64,000 nt of DNA from Gillisella vitis (GCA_009744235.1 WPHV01000004.1:1-64000); one strand, 5' to 3'. Positions 1 to 11,195 are shown, numbered from the stretch's first letter. Numbers and translations: made by a program. Notes: generated by a model from the letters alone, not told the origin.

Positions 1-688
1 CCGTCCACGTTTCTCTTTCTTCTATCTTCAATTGTCAAATAACAGACAGCCAAAACCGTCAAAACTTTCCTCACCCGAAACCCGAAGGTCCCAGCAAAAC
101 CAGGCCTAATGCCCAATCTATCGTGATACTCAGAAGCGAAGTAAACCGTCGCTAGCAGCGCCGCCGCCCTCGTCTTCTGGAGCCGGGTTCTAAGCCCACA
201 TAAACAATATGTCAAAGGGGTTTTTACGGGTTGCGTCAAAAAACGTGCAACTCGCTGAAAAAATGAACAAAAATGATGTTCGTTTCATCTGGAATGCGTT
301 CACTGCGCTCTTCGTCCATCGTCTGTCAGCCCGGAGATAGAGCATGAAGTGCGCTAAATCTGCTCAGATCGTGCATTTGAATGCAGAGACGGCCCATTTT
401 ACCGTCAGCGCCCTTAGATTTACACAATCCAATGGTTTGACCAATAAACTGCGGAACTTCGCAAACCCCGCTACCTCTCCAGGCTATGAAAGACCTCCCC
501 AGAATAAGCCCTTTAGTCTTTGTTGGGTGCGTGGGGATTGCCGCAGGGTTTGACAGTCGAGCGGCAAGCGGGCAGATGGTATACAACGGCTCCCAAGGGA
601 TCGCCCTGAAAGCCCCAGGCTGATACGCTCCGCTTGTCGGCGGACAAAATATCGGGAGTGTCGGAAGTTATGGTGGTAACAGGCAGAA
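1..688. other. Intergenic leader before the M23 peptidase gene
   Basis: No open frame here has coding character; the short ones are on opposite strands and overlap each other. The stretch around 150-240 is a GC-rich block followed by an AT-rich run, and 250-285 is A-rich. I see no rRNA, tRNA or clear terminator, and could not pick out a convincing promoter for the gene at 689. Confidence 0.5.
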
Positions 689-2635
689 ATGAGCTTGGAT
701 AAAAACCTGTTGCGATCCCTTGGCATGGAACCTCCGATTCTCGCGGATGGAAGGCGTGCGCCTGATCGTCGGGAAATTTCACTACGCTGGCTAACAGGCA
801 CATTTCTCACCGGCATCACCTCGTCAGTCCTGATGGGCGTGGCACTTTTTGCGGCACTGGATGGTCGCCAGCAATTGGCGATACCGGCTGAGGCCTTTGC
901 GCTCGCTGATCTCAAGCAACACAATGATAGTGCCGATGGCGTGCGCCGCGGTGGACGGTTGATCAATACCGTCATTTCGGCGAAAACCGCGAGCCGGTCG
1001 GTTCTGGATGTGTCAACCGTGATCCGCAGCGGCGATAAGGATGTGGTGCGCCGCCAACCCTTCACCCATTTGAAAATGCTGGTATCGACCAGTCTTTCCA
1101 CTCAGGAAAACTATCCGCCTTTTGATCCCTTGAGTATTTTTGCCGGCGACGAACAGACGGTAACCCCGCGCACCGGGACGATCTACGGTTCGAACGTCGA
1201 TTCCGAAATCAGCCTGAAGACCGTCGCCTTTCCTGTAAACGGCACGCCTTTCAAGGCAGCGCCGGGCATGACTTCGGATGAGGTAGAAGAAAATGTGCGA
1301 TCCAATGGCTCCGTATTGACGGAAGGAACGCAACAGGTTTCCGGTCTCTATTATATAGACCCAGAGCGGTTTGCCGATCCGGATGCCGATCTCGACATAA
1401 ATCCCGGCCTTTCGGCCCGCGTCGTTGAGCAAAATCTGAGCGTCTCGACACCGGACCCTGTCACGCCGGATACCGACGAATATGCCGACGATATTATTCC
1501 GGTTCGCCGCGAGCAGACCATCATTGCCGCCTTGACCGGTGCGGGCTACCCCGAAGCCAAAGCCAGGGCGATTTCTGACAGCCTTAGTGAAAAATTGGGA
1601 AGCCCGTCGTTGCAATCCGGCGATGTTCTGCGCCTCGGCATTATTCAGCGCGGGGAACAGGCCCGTGTGGTCCGGTTCAGCGCTTACCGCGGCGGCAAGC
1701 ACCTTGTGACGATGGCGGTTGATGACCAGAGCCATCTCGTTGAAGGGTCTGAGCCGCCCATGCTGGATGCCATTGCAACAGCCTTTGACGAAAATAGCCC
1801 TCCGGTCATGGCAAGCCGTGATTTACCCAGTATTTATGATGGGATTTATCGTTCTTCGCTTTCCTATGGGCTCAGCAAGGAACTGACAGGGCAAATGGTT
1901 CGGCTGCTGGCCAGCAGCGTGGATTTGCAGGCGCCGCTAAGGCCGACTGACGGGTTGGAGGTTTTCTATTCCGCTGCGGATGAAAGCGGCAAGGCAGCGG
2001 CAGATTCAGAACTGCTTTTCCTGCGGGCGCGTTTTGGCGACACGACAACATCACTCTATCGCTTTCAGGACCCATCCGACAATTCCGTCGATTACTTTGA
2101 CGAGAACGGCAAGACCAATCGCCAGTTCCTGATTCGCAATCCGGTTCCGAATGGTGTGTTCCGCTCGGGCTTTGGCATGCGCCGACATCCGATCCTTGGT
2201 TATTCGCGCATGCATACCGGCGTCGATTGGGGCGCCCCATCCGGTTCACCAATCATTGCTGCCGGCAGCGGAACGGTCGAAAAAGCTGGCTGGGATTCCG
2301 GCGGCTATGGCAATCAGACGATCATTCGCCATCCGAACGGCTATGAAAGCTCCTATAACCACCAAAGTGCCATCGCCAAGGGCGTCGTTGCCGGGGCAAA
2401 AATCCGCCAGGGTCAGGTGATCGGCTGGGTGGGGACGACCGGCGAGTCCACCGGCCCGCATCTGCACTATGAAATCATCGTCAATGGCACCAAGGTCGAT
2501 CCGATGAAGGTTCGTCTGCCGGACGGCAAGTCGCTGAACGGCGGCACATTGGCAAAATTCGAGCAAGAACGGCAGCGCATCGACGATCTCTTGAGCAGTG
2601 CCGAGAAAAATCGGCAGCTTGCTGCCAACAATTGA
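689..2635 (+). CDS. M23 family metallopeptidase, membrane-anchored
   Basis: 648 residues. A short cytoplasmic N-terminus is followed by one hydrophobic segment at about residues 32-57, which should anchor the protein in the inner membrane with the rest in the periplasm. The C-terminal LytM/M23 domain (about 490-600) shows the zinc-binding set: the H of HPILGYSR, HTGVD, and HLHYE. These metal ligands are intact, so it is probably an active peptidoglycan DD-endopeptidase rather than an EnvC/NlpD-type degenerate activator. The middle region (about 270-460) has no motif I can name; such proteins usually carry a LysM- or OapA-like region there. The ATG at 689 follows a weak GCAG ribosome site. It stands alone, convergent with clpB. 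Confidence 0.9.
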   Translation: MSLDKNLLRSLGMEPPILADGRRAPDRREISLRWLTGTFLTGITSSVLMGVALFAALDGRQQLAIPAEAFALADLKQHNDSADGVRRGGRLINTVISAKTASRSVLDVSTVIRSGDKDVVRRQPFTHLKMLVSTSLSTQENYPPFDPLSIFAGDEQTVTPRTGTIYGSNVDSEISLKTVAFPVNGTPFKAAPGMTSDEVEENVRSNGSVLTEGTQQVSGLYYIDPERFADPDADLDINPGLSARVVEQNLSVSTPDPVTPDTDEYADDIIPVRREQTIIAALTGAGYPEAKARAISDSLSEKLGSPSLQSGDVLRLGIIQRGEQARVVRFSAYRGGKHLVTMAVDDQSHLVEGSEPPMLDAIATAFDENSPPVMASRDLPSIYDGIYRSSLSYGLSKELTGQMVRLLASSVDLQAPLRPTDGLEVFYSAADESGKAAADSELLFLRARFGDTTTSLYRFQDPSDNSVDYFDENGKTNRQFLIRNPVPNGVFRSGFGMRRHPILGYSRMHTGVDWGAPSGSPIIAAGSGTVEKAGWDSGGYGNQTIIRHPNGYESSYNHQSAIAKGVVAGAKIRQGQVIGWVGTTGESTGPHLHYEIIVNGTKVDPMKVRLPDGKSLNGGTLAKFEQERQRIDDLLSSAEKNRQLAANN

Positions 2636-2716
2636 TGCAACAATCGACATGACATGGAAATGGCGGCCCGAAAGCCGCCATCAATGAGGTTCGAATAAAG
2701 GGGACGCTGGATGGTC

Positions 2717-5323
2717 TTAGGCTGCGACCTGATCCATCGGCTTGACCGGCTCGATCAGCAGCCGGTCCGAACCGGCGGTGATTTTCACCTCGCTACCATC
2801 TAGCACTTCACCTGACAGGATCTGCTCGGCCAGCGGGTCTTGCAAGTATTTCTGGATCACCCGTTTCAACGGCCTTGCCCCATAAACCGGGTCGTAGCCC
2901 TTATTGGCCATCCAATCACGCGCATCTCCACCAAGATCGACAGTGATCTTGCGTTCAGCCAACAGAGCCAGGAGCCGCTGCATCTGGATCTCAACAATCG
3001 CACCCATTTCACTGCGCCGCAGGCGATGGAACAGGATGATCTCATCAACACGGTTGAGGAATTCGGGACGGAAAGAAGCCCGAACCACAGACATCACCTG
3101 GTCGCGAACACTATCGACATCCTCGTTTTCACCAAGGGCTGTCAGGTACTCGGCCCCGAGATTGGACGTCATGATGATGATCGTGTTCTTGAAATCCACC
3201 GTGCGGCCCTGACCATCGGTCAGACGACCGTCATCCAGAACCTGCAAGAGCACATTGAAGACATCGGGATGCGCCTTTTCGATCTCATCGAACAGCACGA
3301 CCTGGTAAGGCTTGCGCCGCACCGATTCCGTCAGAGCGCCGCCTTCCTCATAGCCGACATAGCCCGGAGGCGCGCCGATCAGCCGGGATACGGAGTGTTT
3401 CTCCATATATTCCGACATGTCGAGGCGAACCATGGCCGTTTCATCGTCAAACAGGAACCGAGCCAGCGACTTGGTCAACTCTGTTTTGCCGACGCCAGTC
3501 GGACCGAGGAAGATGAAGGAACCAATCGGCCGGTTTGGGTCTTGAAGTCCGGCCCGCGACCGGCGCACGGCCCGCGATACGGCCTGCACCGCATCGCCCT
3601 GCCCGACCACCGATTTCGCCAGCTCGTCTTCCATGCGCAGCAGCTTTTCCCGTTCGCCCTGCAACATCCGGTCCACCGGGATGCCGGTCCAACGCGAGAC
3701 GATATGAGCGATATTGTCGGGTGTCACCACTTCCTGCACCATGCTGGCCGCGCCAGAGGCATCCTTTGCCTCGGCATCGGTCAACTGCTTTTCGAGGCCT
3801 GGAATAACGCCATAGGCAAGTTCGCCGGCACGCTGGAATTCGCCCTTGCGCTGGGCGATGGCCAAGTCGTTGCGCGCCTCATCAAGCTGACGCTTGAGAT
3901 CGGCCGCAAGACCCAGCTTCTGTTTTTCCGACTGCCAGCGGGCCGTCAGCGCATCGGCTTCTTCTTCCAGCGAGGCCAATTCGCTTTCCAGCCGCTTCAA
4001 GCGGTCGGCGGACGCGATGTCGGTTTCCTTTTTCAGGGCTTCCCGCTCGATCTTCAACTGAATGATACGGCGGTCCAATTCATCCAGCTCTTCCGGCTTG
4101 GAATCCACCTGCATGCGCAGACGCGAGGCAGCTTCGTCCATCAAGTCGATGGCTTTGTCCGGCAGGAAGCGGTCGGTGATGTAACGATTCGACAAGGTCG
4201 CAGCTGCGACGATGGCCGAATCGGCAATCCGAACCTTGTGATGCTGCTCATATTTTTCCTTGAGGCCGCGCAGGATGGAAATCGTATCCTCCACCGTCGG
4301 CTCATCCACCATCACAGGCTGGAAACGCCGTGCAAGCGCCGGGTCTTTTTCCACATGCTTGCGATATTCGTCCAGCGTCGTTGCCCCAACGCAATGCAAT
4401 TCGCCACGCGCCAGTGCGGGTTTCAGCAAGTTGGACGCATCCATGGCGCCATCGCTCTTGCCCGCGCCGACCAGCGTGTGCATTTCGTCGATAAACAGGA
4501 TGATCTCGCCGTTATCGGCCTGAACTTCGTTCAACACGGCCTTCAAGCGTTCCTCGAATTCACCGCGATATTTGGCCCCGGCAATCAGGGAGCCCATATC
4601 CAGCGCCATCAGTTTCTTGTCTTTAAGACTTTCGGGCACATCGCCGTTGACGATACGAATAGCCAGGCCTTCGGCAATCGCCGTCTTGCCAACGCCGGGT
4701 TCACCGATCAGGACCGGATTGTTCTTGGTGCGGCGCGACAGGACTTGCATCGTGCGGCGAATTTCATCATCGCGACCGATCACCGGATCGAGCCGGCCTT
4801 CTCGTGCCTCTGCCGTCAAGTCACGGGCATATTTCTTCAAAGCGTCGAAGCCCTGTTCGGCATTGGCGGTGTCGGCGGTGCGTCCCTTGCGGACATCATT
4901 GATCACCTGGTTCAACGCCGCAGCCGTAACCCCGCCCTTTTTCAGGCTGGCAGATGTGGATGCCGAGGTTTCGACCGCCAGGGCCAGCAGCAGCCGCTCA
5001 ACGGTAACGAAACTGTCGCCCGCCTTCTTGGCCGCGTCTTCTGCGGTGGAAAACACCCGGGCCAGGGGCTGGGCAAGATAGACCTGACCATTGCCACCAG
5101 ACACTTTCGGCAGCTTGGCAAGCGCCGCATCATTGGCAATCCTGACTTCCTTTGGATCGCCGCCCGCGCGGCTGATCAGCGAGGAGGCCATGCCCTGCTC
5201 ATCATCCAGAAGCACTTTCAACACATGTTCAGGGGTAAATTGCTGGTGGCCTTCCGACAGCGCATGCGTCTGGGCAGACTGCAAAAAGCCGCGCACCCGT
5301 TCGGAATATTTTTCAACGTTCAT
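2717..5323 (-). CDS. clpB: ATP-dependent disaggregase ClpB
   Basis: 868 residues from the ATG at 5323, the usual ClpB length. Order: N-terminal Clp repeats (about 1-145), first AAA+ domain with Walker A GEPGVGKT, a coiled-coil M domain (about 410-530, rich in E/K/L), and second AAA+ domain with Walker A GPTGVGKT. The M domain separates ClpB from ClpA/ClpC. It works with DnaK/DnaJ/GrpE to pull proteins out of aggregates in the cytoplasm. An upstream in-frame ATG at 5365 would add 14 residues, but the family begins at MNVEKYS and a GGAGA...GGAGAG ribosome site precedes 5323. An RpoH-type promoter lies about 130 bp upstream. Confidence 0.98.
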   Translation of the reverse strand: MNVEKYSERVRGFLQSAQTHALSEGHQQFTPEHVLKVLLDDEQGMASSLISRAGGDPKEVRIANDAALAKLPKVSGGNGQVYLAQPLARVFSTAEDAAKKAGDSFVTVERLLLALAVETSASTSASLKKGGVTAAALNQVINDVRKGRTADTANAEQGFDALKKYARDLTAEAREGRLDPVIGRDDEIRRTMQVLSRRTKNNPVLIGEPGVGKTAIAEGLAIRIVNGDVPESLKDKKLMALDMGSLIAGAKYRGEFEERLKAVLNEVQADNGEIILFIDEMHTLVGAGKSDGAMDASNLLKPALARGELHCVGATTLDEYRKHVEKDPALARRFQPVMVDEPTVEDTISILRGLKEKYEQHHKVRIADSAIVAAATLSNRYITDRFLPDKAIDLMDEAASRLRMQVDSKPEELDELDRRIIQLKIEREALKKETDIASADRLKRLESELASLEEEADALTARWQSEKQKLGLAADLKRQLDEARNDLAIAQRKGEFQRAGELAYGVIPGLEKQLTDAEAKDASGAASMVQEVVTPDNIAHIVSRWTGIPVDRMLQGEREKLLRMEDELAKSVVGQGDAVQAVSRAVRRSRAGLQDPNRPIGSFIFLGPTGVGKTELTKSLARFLFDDETAMVRLDMSEYMEKHSVSRLIGAPPGYVGYEEGGALTESVRRKPYQVVLFDEIEKAHPDVFNVLLQVLDDGRLTDGQGRTVDFKNTIIIMTSNLGAEYLTALGENEDVDSVRDQVMSVVRASFRPEFLNRVDEIILFHRLRRSEMGAIVEIQMQRLLALLAERKITVDLGGDARDWMANKGYDPVYGARPLKRVIQKYLQDPLAEQILSGEVLDGSEVKITAGSDRLLIEPVKPMDQVAA

Positions 5324-5451
5324 TTTCGCTCTCCAGTCTCCAGGCCGCCCGTCAAGGCACGGCATGGTTTTTGAGGATCAGGCCCCCATTCGGCAGGCCC
5401 GGTGATTGAATCCAATCCTTTAAAGGGATTCCGTTCAATTCGTCAAAGCTG

Positions 5452-5480
5452 ATATGGGGAGGCGATTTTGCCCTTTAAAG
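5452..5480 (-). promoter_or_regulatory. Probable RpoH (heat-shock sigma) promoter of clpB
   Basis: Read on the minus strand, the -35 is CTTTAAA (5474-5480), one mismatch from the sigma-32 CTTGAAA. The -10 is CCCCATAT (5452-5459), an exact fit to CCCCATnT, with a 14-bp spacer. This is the expected layout for a heat-shock promoter and it points into clpB, leaving an untranslated leader of roughly 130 nt. The sequence match is direct; use by RpoH is inferred. Confidence 0.75.
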
Positions 5481-5550
5481 AGCGGCTTGCGACAAAAAAA
5501 CAGCCGCTCTTGATGAAGCGCAAACGACCGAAAACAAACCACCCAAAAGT

Positions 5551-5590
5551 AAAAAGCCCCTGCTCCAGAAAAGGAGAAGGGGCTAATTTT
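5551..5590 (-). terminator. Intrinsic terminator after the DUF4167 gene
   Basis: Inverted repeat AGCCCCT (5555-5561) / AGGGGCT (5578-5584) with an inner GCTCC/GGAG extension. On the minus strand it is followed by a T-rich run. It sits about 65 bp past the stop codon of the gene at 5653-6519. Confidence 0.75.
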
Positions 5591-5652
5591 GGTCATCGGT
5601 CATTTCCGAGTGTGTCTGGCCAGAGTCTGTCTGGTTCAATCACCGATGGATA

Positions 5653-6519
5653 TTATTCCGAAACGATATCGGCAAGAGCCGGAGCATCGCCATTATTGGC
5701 CTTGTCGCGACCCTTGGCCGGTGGCTTGCCTTCGGCACTCGCCTCACCATTCGCTTCGGCCGCAATCTCTTCAGCTGTGCGGCGCGGACGGCGCGGACGG
5801 GCAGCGGGCGTGCGGCGGCGGGTCTGGGGCCGATCCGACTTTGCGCTGGCCTGCTGTGCGCTTTCCTCAGCGGCAAATTCAGCTTCGACCGGGGTCTTCT
5901 CAATCACCGGCTGCGGTCCGCTTCCGGCAATGTCCAGCTCAGGCTGCGGCTGGGCAATCGGCTGTGGTCGGCGGTCCTGATGAGTGCGCTCGCGGCGGTC
6001 CGGACGCTCCGTGCGTTCTGGCCGCTCGGCCCGTTCTGGACGGTCCTGACGTTCGGTGCGCTCCTGCTGGGCGCGCTCTGGCTGAACCCGTTCCTGCTGG
6101 ATGCGGGGCTGCTGAACAGGCATTTCTGGCTGCTGCTGGTAGCCACGGTCCAGACCGTTATCGCCCTCGTCGCCATCCATGTCGGAACCGTCGCGGTCAT
6201 TATAGTCGCGATCGTCGCGATGGACCCGCTCCTGCATCTGCGCCTGAGCGGCGGCAATGATGCGGTTATAATGTTCTGCATGCTGCAAATAGTTCTCGGC
6301 CATGACCCGGTCACCGGAACTATGCGAATCGCGCGCCAGCGCCATATATTTTTCAGCGATATGCTGCGCCGTGCCGCGGATCTTCACGTCAGGGCCCGAA
6401 CTGTCATAGGTGCGGGTCAGCGGGTTGGAGCCCTTGCGGTTGAAATTGTTTCCGTTGTTATTATTGCTGCCGCCACTGCTACGCCCCCGACTGCGCTTGT
6501 TTTGCTGTCCTGGCCTCAT
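5653..6519 (-). CDS. DUF4167 domain protein
   Basis: 288 residues. The N-terminus is low complexity: basic, then Ser/Gly/Asn-rich with a run of Asn. A conserved helical block follows (about 38-95, with VKIRGTAQHIAEKY and AENYLQHAEHYNRI) that matches the alphaproteobacterial DUF4167 family. The rest is disordered: Gln-rich, then an Arg/Glu/Pro tract of repeated RPERxER units (about 140-200), then a basic RRRTPAARPRRPRR patch near 235. No function is established to my knowledge; the basic disordered tails suggest RNA or nucleoid binding, which is inference. It carries its own terminator and an AGGTGAG ribosome site. Confidence 0.85.
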   Translation of the reverse strand: MRPGQQNKRSRGRSSGGSNNNNGNNFNRKGSNPLTRTYDSSGPDVKIRGTAQHIAEKYMALARDSHSSGDRVMAENYLQHAEHYNRIIAAAQAQMQERVHRDDRDYNDRDGSDMDGDEGDNGLDRGYQQQPEMPVQQPRIQQERVQPERAQQERTERQDRPERAERPERTERPDRRERTHQDRRPQPIAQPQPELDIAGSGPQPVIEKTPVEAEFAAEESAQQASAKSDRPQTRRRTPAARPRRPRRTAEEIAAEANGEASAEGKPPAKGRDKANNGDAPALADIVSE

Positions 6520-6945
6520 CGATTACTCACCTGATTTCTGTCTTGCTGATATGAGGGCGACGCGGCCCGTTCGCTCAATCGAACCGGGGCTCCACGCGCT
6601 GCGGGGCATACTGCGCCAATGCAACATACGGCCGCTGGTGACTATCACAGCTCCTTGCATTCTATAAAATGCGTGAGGGTCGACTGTAACACGTTAACAT
6701 TCTGCATAATTTTCGCCCTTAACCCGACCTCGGCTTAAGGAATCAAGCAGTAAATTATTTGATCCACGCACCAGGATCATTCGCGCCGCTACCGTCTCCT
6801 TAAGGAGGCATGTTTGCGGTCGACCCAGAGCCAAACGAATCTTTGTTCATTCCCCGCTGCCCGGTGCGTGTTTGCAACCTATCCCGCTTCCTTTCGAAAA
6901 CCAAGCCCTTTCTTTGCATTGCAGAAAGTTCCTTGGTGAATACCA
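6520..6945. other. Gap between the DUF4167 gene and prmC, with palindromes
   Basis: About 430 bp without a gene. It holds the TGCATAATT-type repeat (listed separately), a TGATCC/GGATCA inverted repeat at 6760-6779 and a CTCCTTAAGGAG palindrome at 6796-6807. It should contain the promoter of the DUF4167 gene, but I cannot point to it. Confidence 0.5.
6700..6753. repeat. TGCATAATT palindromic repeat, copy 1 (degenerate)
   Basis: Left arm TGCATAATTTTC (from 6703), inner arms CCTTAA / TTAAGG around a CGACCTCGG core, then a decayed right arm AAGCAGTA. It shares layout with the copies at 22473, 23788, 35830 and (variant) 55029. Confidence 0.65.
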
Positions 6946-7827
6946 CTATAGTTGCGGTCCGGTCTGAGCAAACAGCAGAATCCGATCATTATCGCCGTGA
7001 TCCTTTGCGCTTTCCACAAGAACGAAGCTATTGTTTGCGAAAAGTTGCGTCACCGCCATCGCCTGATCATAACCGATTTCTACCCCAACCAGACCGCCCG
7101 GTTTCAGAAAATCGGCTGCACCAGCGGCAATTGCACGGTAAGCATCCAGCCCATCGTCGCCACCGTCAAGTGCTACGGCAGGATCGTAAAGCCGAACGTC
7201 AGGGGCCAGATCTTCAATCACCCTGCTGACGATATAGGGCGGATTCGACAGAATGATGTCAAAACGGCCTGACAAAGCCTCGTACCAATGGCTTTGCAGC
7301 GTCTCGAACCGGTCTGCAAGGTTATTGGCTGCGGCGTTCTGCCGCGCCATGGCCAGCGCTTCGGCGGAAATATCGGTCGCCAATGCCGTAGCTGCCGGAC
7401 ATTCCTGCAAAAGCGCCAATGCAATCGCACCGGTGCCCGTCCCCATATCCAACAGGCGGACGCTACCATTCTTCGCCACCATGGCATGAAGATGCGGCAA
7501 AACACGCTCGATCAGGATTTCCGTATCGGGTCGCGGTTCCAATGTTGCTGGCGACAGGGCCAGTTCCAGACCGTAAAAGGCCCGGCGTCCCAAAATCCGG
7601 TGGACAGGCTCAAACATCAGCCGCCGCGCGATTGCGGCCTCGATCAGGCTCGTCTCATCGGCGCTTAATACCCGGCTGTCCTGCACGATAAGATCGGTCG
7701 CCGTCAGTCCAAGAAGACCGGCAATCAAGGTCCGCGCATCACCTGGCGCATCGGCGATAGCCGCTTGCGCAAACCGGAGACGGGCGGCAGTGATCGCCTG
7801 CTTTAGCGTCACCGGTGCGCCTGTCAT
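6946..7827 (-). CDS. prmC: Release factor glutamine methyltransferase PrmC (HemK)
   Basis: 293 residues. It methylates the glutamine of the GGQ motif in peptide-chain release factors, using S-adenosylmethionine. The SAM-binding loop [13 protein letters not shown] and the class-defining NPPY (in ILSNPPYI) are both present, after the helical N-terminal release-factor-binding domain. Its ATG overlaps the prfA stop codon by 4 bp (ATGA), so enzyme and substrate are translationally coupled. This pairing supports the assignment over other HemK-like methylases. Confidence 0.96.
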   Translation of the reverse strand: MTGAPVTLKQAITAARLRFAQAAIADAPGDARTLIAGLLGLTATDLIVQDSRVLSADETSLIEAAIARRLMFEPVHRILGRRAFYGLELALSPATLEPRPDTEILIERVLPHLHAMVAKNGSVRLLDMGTGTGAIALALLQECPAATALATDISAEALAMARQNAAANNLADRFETLQSHWYEALSGRFDIILSNPPYIVSRVIEDLAPDVRLYDPAVALDGGDDGLDAYRAIAAGAADFLKPGGLVGVEIGYDQAMAVTQLFANNSFVLVESAKDHGDNDRILLFAQTGPQL

Positions 7828-8903
7828 GCCTGTTCGCCGAGTTGTGCCAATTGCCCAGCTTGATAATCGGCGATCAGGGCATCGACCACTTCATCGATTT
7901 CGCCAATCATCATCCGGTCGAGCTTGTAGAGGGTCAGGTTGATCCGATGATCGGTAACCCGGCCCTGGGGGAAATTATAGGTGCGGATCCGCTCGGACCG
8001 GTCACCAGAGCCAACCTGGCTCTTGCGATCCGCCGACCGTTCGCTGTCGGCCCGCTGGCGTTCCATGTCGAACAGACGCGAGCGTAGCACCTGCATGGCC
8101 TTCGCCCGGTTCTGGTGCTGGGATTTTTCCGAGCTGGTCACCACCAGACCAGTCGGCAGATGGGTGATGCGCACCGCAGAGTCCGTGGTGTTGACGTGCT
8201 GGCCGCCTGCCCCGGAGGAGCGCATCGTGTCGATGCGAATGTCTTCAGCCCGAACCTCGATATCAATCTCTTCGGCCTCGGGCAAAACCGCCACGGTGGC
8301 AGCTGATGTATGGATACGCCCTTGCGTTTCCGTATCGGGAACGCGCTGCACCCGGTGAACACCGGATTCGAATTTCAACTTGGAAAACACCCCGCGGCCG
8401 GTCACAGTGGCGATGATTTCCTTAAAGCCGCCGGCATCGCCTTCGCTGGAAGACAGGACCTCGACTTTCCAGCCCTTGCCCGCCGCAAAGCGCTCATACA
8501 TCCGAAACAGGTCACCAGCAAACAGCGCCGCTTCGGACCCGCCCGTTCCGGCGCGGATTTCCAGGATCGCACTTTTCTCGTCAGCGGCATCCTTGGGCAG
8601 AAGCTGGATCTGGATTTCCTTTTCCAGTCCTTCCAGCCGTGCCTCGACATCCGGCAGTTCCATTTCCGCCAGATCGCGCATCTCGCGGTCGGTGGACTTG
8701 TCGGCCAGCAGCGCCTTCAGATCGGCAACTTCCTTTTCCGCCAGCCCCAGTTCCCGGATGGCTTTGACCACCGGCTGCAACTCCGAATATTCCGAGGCAA
8801 GCTTGACATAGACATCGGCAGCAGGCCCGGCGGACATGCGCGCCTCGATTTCGCCAAACCGGCGCTCAAGCTCGCGCATTTTATCGACAGGAAGCTTCGC
8901 CAC
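7824..8903 (-). CDS. prfA: Peptide chain release factor 1
   Basis: 359 residues, typical RF1 length. It terminates translation at UAA and UAG. The catalytic GGQ lies in [17 protein letters not shown] (about residue 235), the substrate of the PrmC encoded next. Translation begins at a GTG at 8903 behind an AGAGG ribosome site; the first internal ATG would remove conserved sequence. It lies 27 bp after ptsP, so ptsP-prfA-prmC are probably cotranscribed. Confidence 0.97.
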   Translation of the reverse strand: MAKLPVDKMRELERRFGEIEARMSAGPAADVYVKLASEYSELQPVVKAIRELGLAEKEVADLKALLADKSTDREMRDLAEMELPDVEARLEGLEKEIQIQLLPKDAADEKSAILEIRAGTGGSEAALFAGDLFRMYERFAAGKGWKVEVLSSSEGDAGGFKEIIATVTGRGVFSKLKFESGVHRVQRVPDTETQGRIHTSAATVAVLPEAEEIDIEVRAEDIRIDTMRSSGAGGQHVNTTDSAVRITHLPTGLVVTSSEKSQHQNRAKAMQVLRSRLFDMERQRADSERSADRKSQVGSGDRSERIRTYNFPQGRVTDHRINLTLYKLDRMMIGEIDEVVDALIADYQAGQLAQLGEQA

Positions 8904-8930
8904 CCTTTACCTCTTGTTTTTCTTCAGAAA

Positions 8931-11195
8931 TCAGACCGGAACGCCGTTTTGTTCGGCAAACCGTGTCAGGAAAGCCCGGATCGGCTCGCTTGGCCTGTTG
9001 TCGTCCAGCAGCGCGTTCAACTCAGCGGAAAGCCTGCCGATATCCAATTGCAACAGCATGGCCTTGATCGGGCCGATGGCCGTCGGCGACATCGACACCG
9101 AGCGGAAGCCGATAGCAAACAGCGCCATGGATGACAACGGCTTTCCCGCCATCTCGCCGCACAGCGTCACCGGCGTATCATGCCGGTCAGCGGCGCGGAC
9201 AATATCGCGCAGAATGCGCAGGAAAGGCCTGCCCAGATTATCAAACCGGTCGGACACCCGGGCATTGCCCCGGTCCACCGCCATAGAAAACTGGAACAGG
9301 TCATTGGAGCCAACCGAGACGAAATCCACTTCCTGCATCAACTCATCGAGTTGCCACATCAGGGCTGGGACCTCCAGCATCACACCAAATTGCAGCCGCT
9401 TTGGCAGGCCGTGGCCGAATTTGGAAATATGATGCACTTCCTTTTGCAGCAATTCGCGGGCGGCGCGGATTTCCGACACTTCCGTGACCATCGGCAGCAT
9501 CATCTTCAATTCGCCGCCGGTCGCGGCCTTCAACAATGCCCGCATCTGGGTACGCAACAGGCCGGGCCGGTCCAGCGACAACCGGATGGCGCGCCAGCCG
9601 AGAGCTGGGTTTTCTTCTTCATGGCTGCGGAAATAGGGCAGAACCTTGTCGCCGCCGATATCCAGCGTGCGGAAGGTGACCGGTCGGCCCTTCGCCTGTT
9701 TCAGCACATTGCGATAAAGCGCTTCCTGCTCATCGGCCTTGGGCATGGTCGAGGCGATCATGAATTGCAGCTCGGTGCGGAACAGGCCGATGCCCTCGGC
9801 CCCCGATTCCGCCAATTGCGGCAAATCAACCATCAATCCGGCATTCATCTGCAATTTGATTCGCTGGCCGTCCTTGCTGAGCGGCTCAACATCGCGCAGC
9901 GCCTTAAACTGTTCCTGACGGCGGGCGCGCAGCTTGACCTTTTCCTCATAGGCGGCCTGAAGATCGACCATCGGGCGCACATGCACCTTGCCGTCATCGC
10001 CGTCGATGATGACCGCATCACCGTTTTCAGCCAGCGCCACGGCACCGGCTGCCTGCCCGACCACGGCAATGCCCATGGCGCGGGCAACAATCACCACATG
10101 GCTGGTGACGGCACCGTCTTCAAGCACCAGACCGCGAATATTCTGGCGTGGATAATCGAGCAGTTCCGCCGCACCCATGGCACGAGCGAAAATCACTGCA
10201 TCAGCCGGGAAGCTTTCCGCACTACTGCCGGAAAATCCGGTCAGCTGGCGCAGCAACCGGTTGGCAAGATCGTCGAAATCATGCATGCGCTCGCGCATAT
10301 AGGGATCGGTCAGGCGCATCATCCGCGCCTTGGTATCGCTCTGAACCTTTTCGACGGCGGCTTCCGCCGTCAGGCCGTTGCGGATCGCCTCTTCCATGCG
10401 CCGCACCCAGCCCTGGTCATGGGCAAACATCCTGTAGGTTTCCAGAACCTCGCGATGCTCGCCTTCCATCGCCACTTCGCGGCGCGACAGCATGTCATCG
10501 ATGGAAATGCGCAGCGAGCCGAGCGATTCGGCCATCCGCTTCAGCTCGGTCTCGGTATCCTCGTTCAACAGATTGGTGACGACGATGCGCGGCTCGTGCA
10601 GCACGACATGGCCAAGGCCGATGCCCTCGCTATAGCTGTCGCCATCGATGGTCACGGCCCGCGTCAGGTCCAGTTCAAGGCCAGGCCGGGTAATCTTCTT
10701 CAAATCGCCAGTGGCAATCATTTCGGCCAGCACCATGGCCGTGGTTTCAAGCGCTTCAAGCTCGTCTTCCCGATAATTCCGTTGCGCCTTGTTCTGGACG
10801 ACAAGAACGCCAAGACTGCGGCCAGCCCGCAAAATCGGCACGCCGAGGAAGGAATGATAAATTTCCTCACCGGTTTCAGGGAGATAGCGGAAAGCGGGAT
10901 GCGCCTGCGCATCGGAAAGATTGAGCGGTTGGGCGGATGCCGCGATGGTACCGACCAGACCTTGCCCCATTTTCAGCTGGGCCAGATGCACCGCGTCGGG
11001 ATTGAGACCTTCGGTCGCATAAAGCTCCAGAACACCATCGGAGCGCAGCACATAAACGGAGCAAACTTCGGCAACCATATTGCTCGCGATCTGACGAGTG
11101 ATACGGTCAAGACGCTCCTGAGGCTCAAGGGGCTCCGCCATCAATTCGCGAAGCCGCTTGAGGAGGACGCGCGGACCTGCGGAAAGGTCTCTCAT
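8931..11195 (-). CDS. ptsP: PTS-Ntr enzyme I (phosphoenolpyruvate-protein phosphotransferase PtsP)
   Basis: About 754 residues. An N-terminal GAF domain (about 20-160) is the mark of the nitrogen-type enzyme I. Then come the PEP-utilising N-domain, the phosphohistidine swivel domain with the active His in TSHVVIVARAMG (near residue 366), and the PEP-binding TIM barrel with the LCGEMAG cysteine motif. It passes phosphate from PEP to NPr and EIIA-Ntr to signal nitrogen and potassium status. I prefer the ATG at 11195 (MRDLSAGP) because the GGGAG ribosome site is only one base from the ATG at 11204. Confidence 0.96.
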   Translation of the reverse strand: MRDLSAGPRVLLKRLRELMAEPLEPQERLDRITRQIASNMVAEVCSVYVLRSDGVLELYATEGLNPDAVHLAQLKMGQGLVGTIAASAQPLNLSDAQAHPAFRYLPETGEEIYHSFLGVPILRAGRSLGVLVVQNKAQRNYREDELEALETTAMVLAEMIATGDLKKITRPGLELDLTRAVTIDGDSYSEGIGLGHVVLHEPRIVVTNLLNEDTETELKRMAESLGSLRISIDDMLSRREVAMEGEHREVLETYRMFAHDQGWVRRMEEAIRNGLTAEAAVEKVQSDTKARMMRLTDPYMRERMHDFDDLANRLLRQLTGFSGSSAESFPADAVIFARAMGAAELLDYPRQNIRGLVLEDGAVTSHVVIVARAMGIAVVGQAAGAVALAENGDAVIIDGDDGKVHVRPMVDLQAAYEEKVKLRARRQEQFKALRDVEPLSKDGQRIKLQMNAGLMVDLPQLAESGAEGIGLFRTELQFMIASTMPKADEQEALYRNVLKQAKGRPVTFRTLDIGGDKVLPYFRSHEEENPALGWRAIRLSLDRPGLLRTQMRALLKAATGGELKMMLPMVTEVSEIRAARELLQKEVHHISKFGHGLPKRLQFGVMLEVPALMWQLDELMQEVDFVSVGSNDLFQFSMAVDRGNARVSDRFDNLGRPFLRILRDIVRAADRHDTPVTLCGEMAGKPLSSMALFAIGFRSVSMSPTAIGPIKAMLLQLDIGRLSAELNALLDDNRPSEPIRAFLTRFAEQNGVPV

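Noticed and set aside
2840..5374. 844-codon frame antisense to clpB
   Set aside because: It mirrors clpB codon use, has no family motif and no ribosome site; a shadow of a GC-rich conserved gene.
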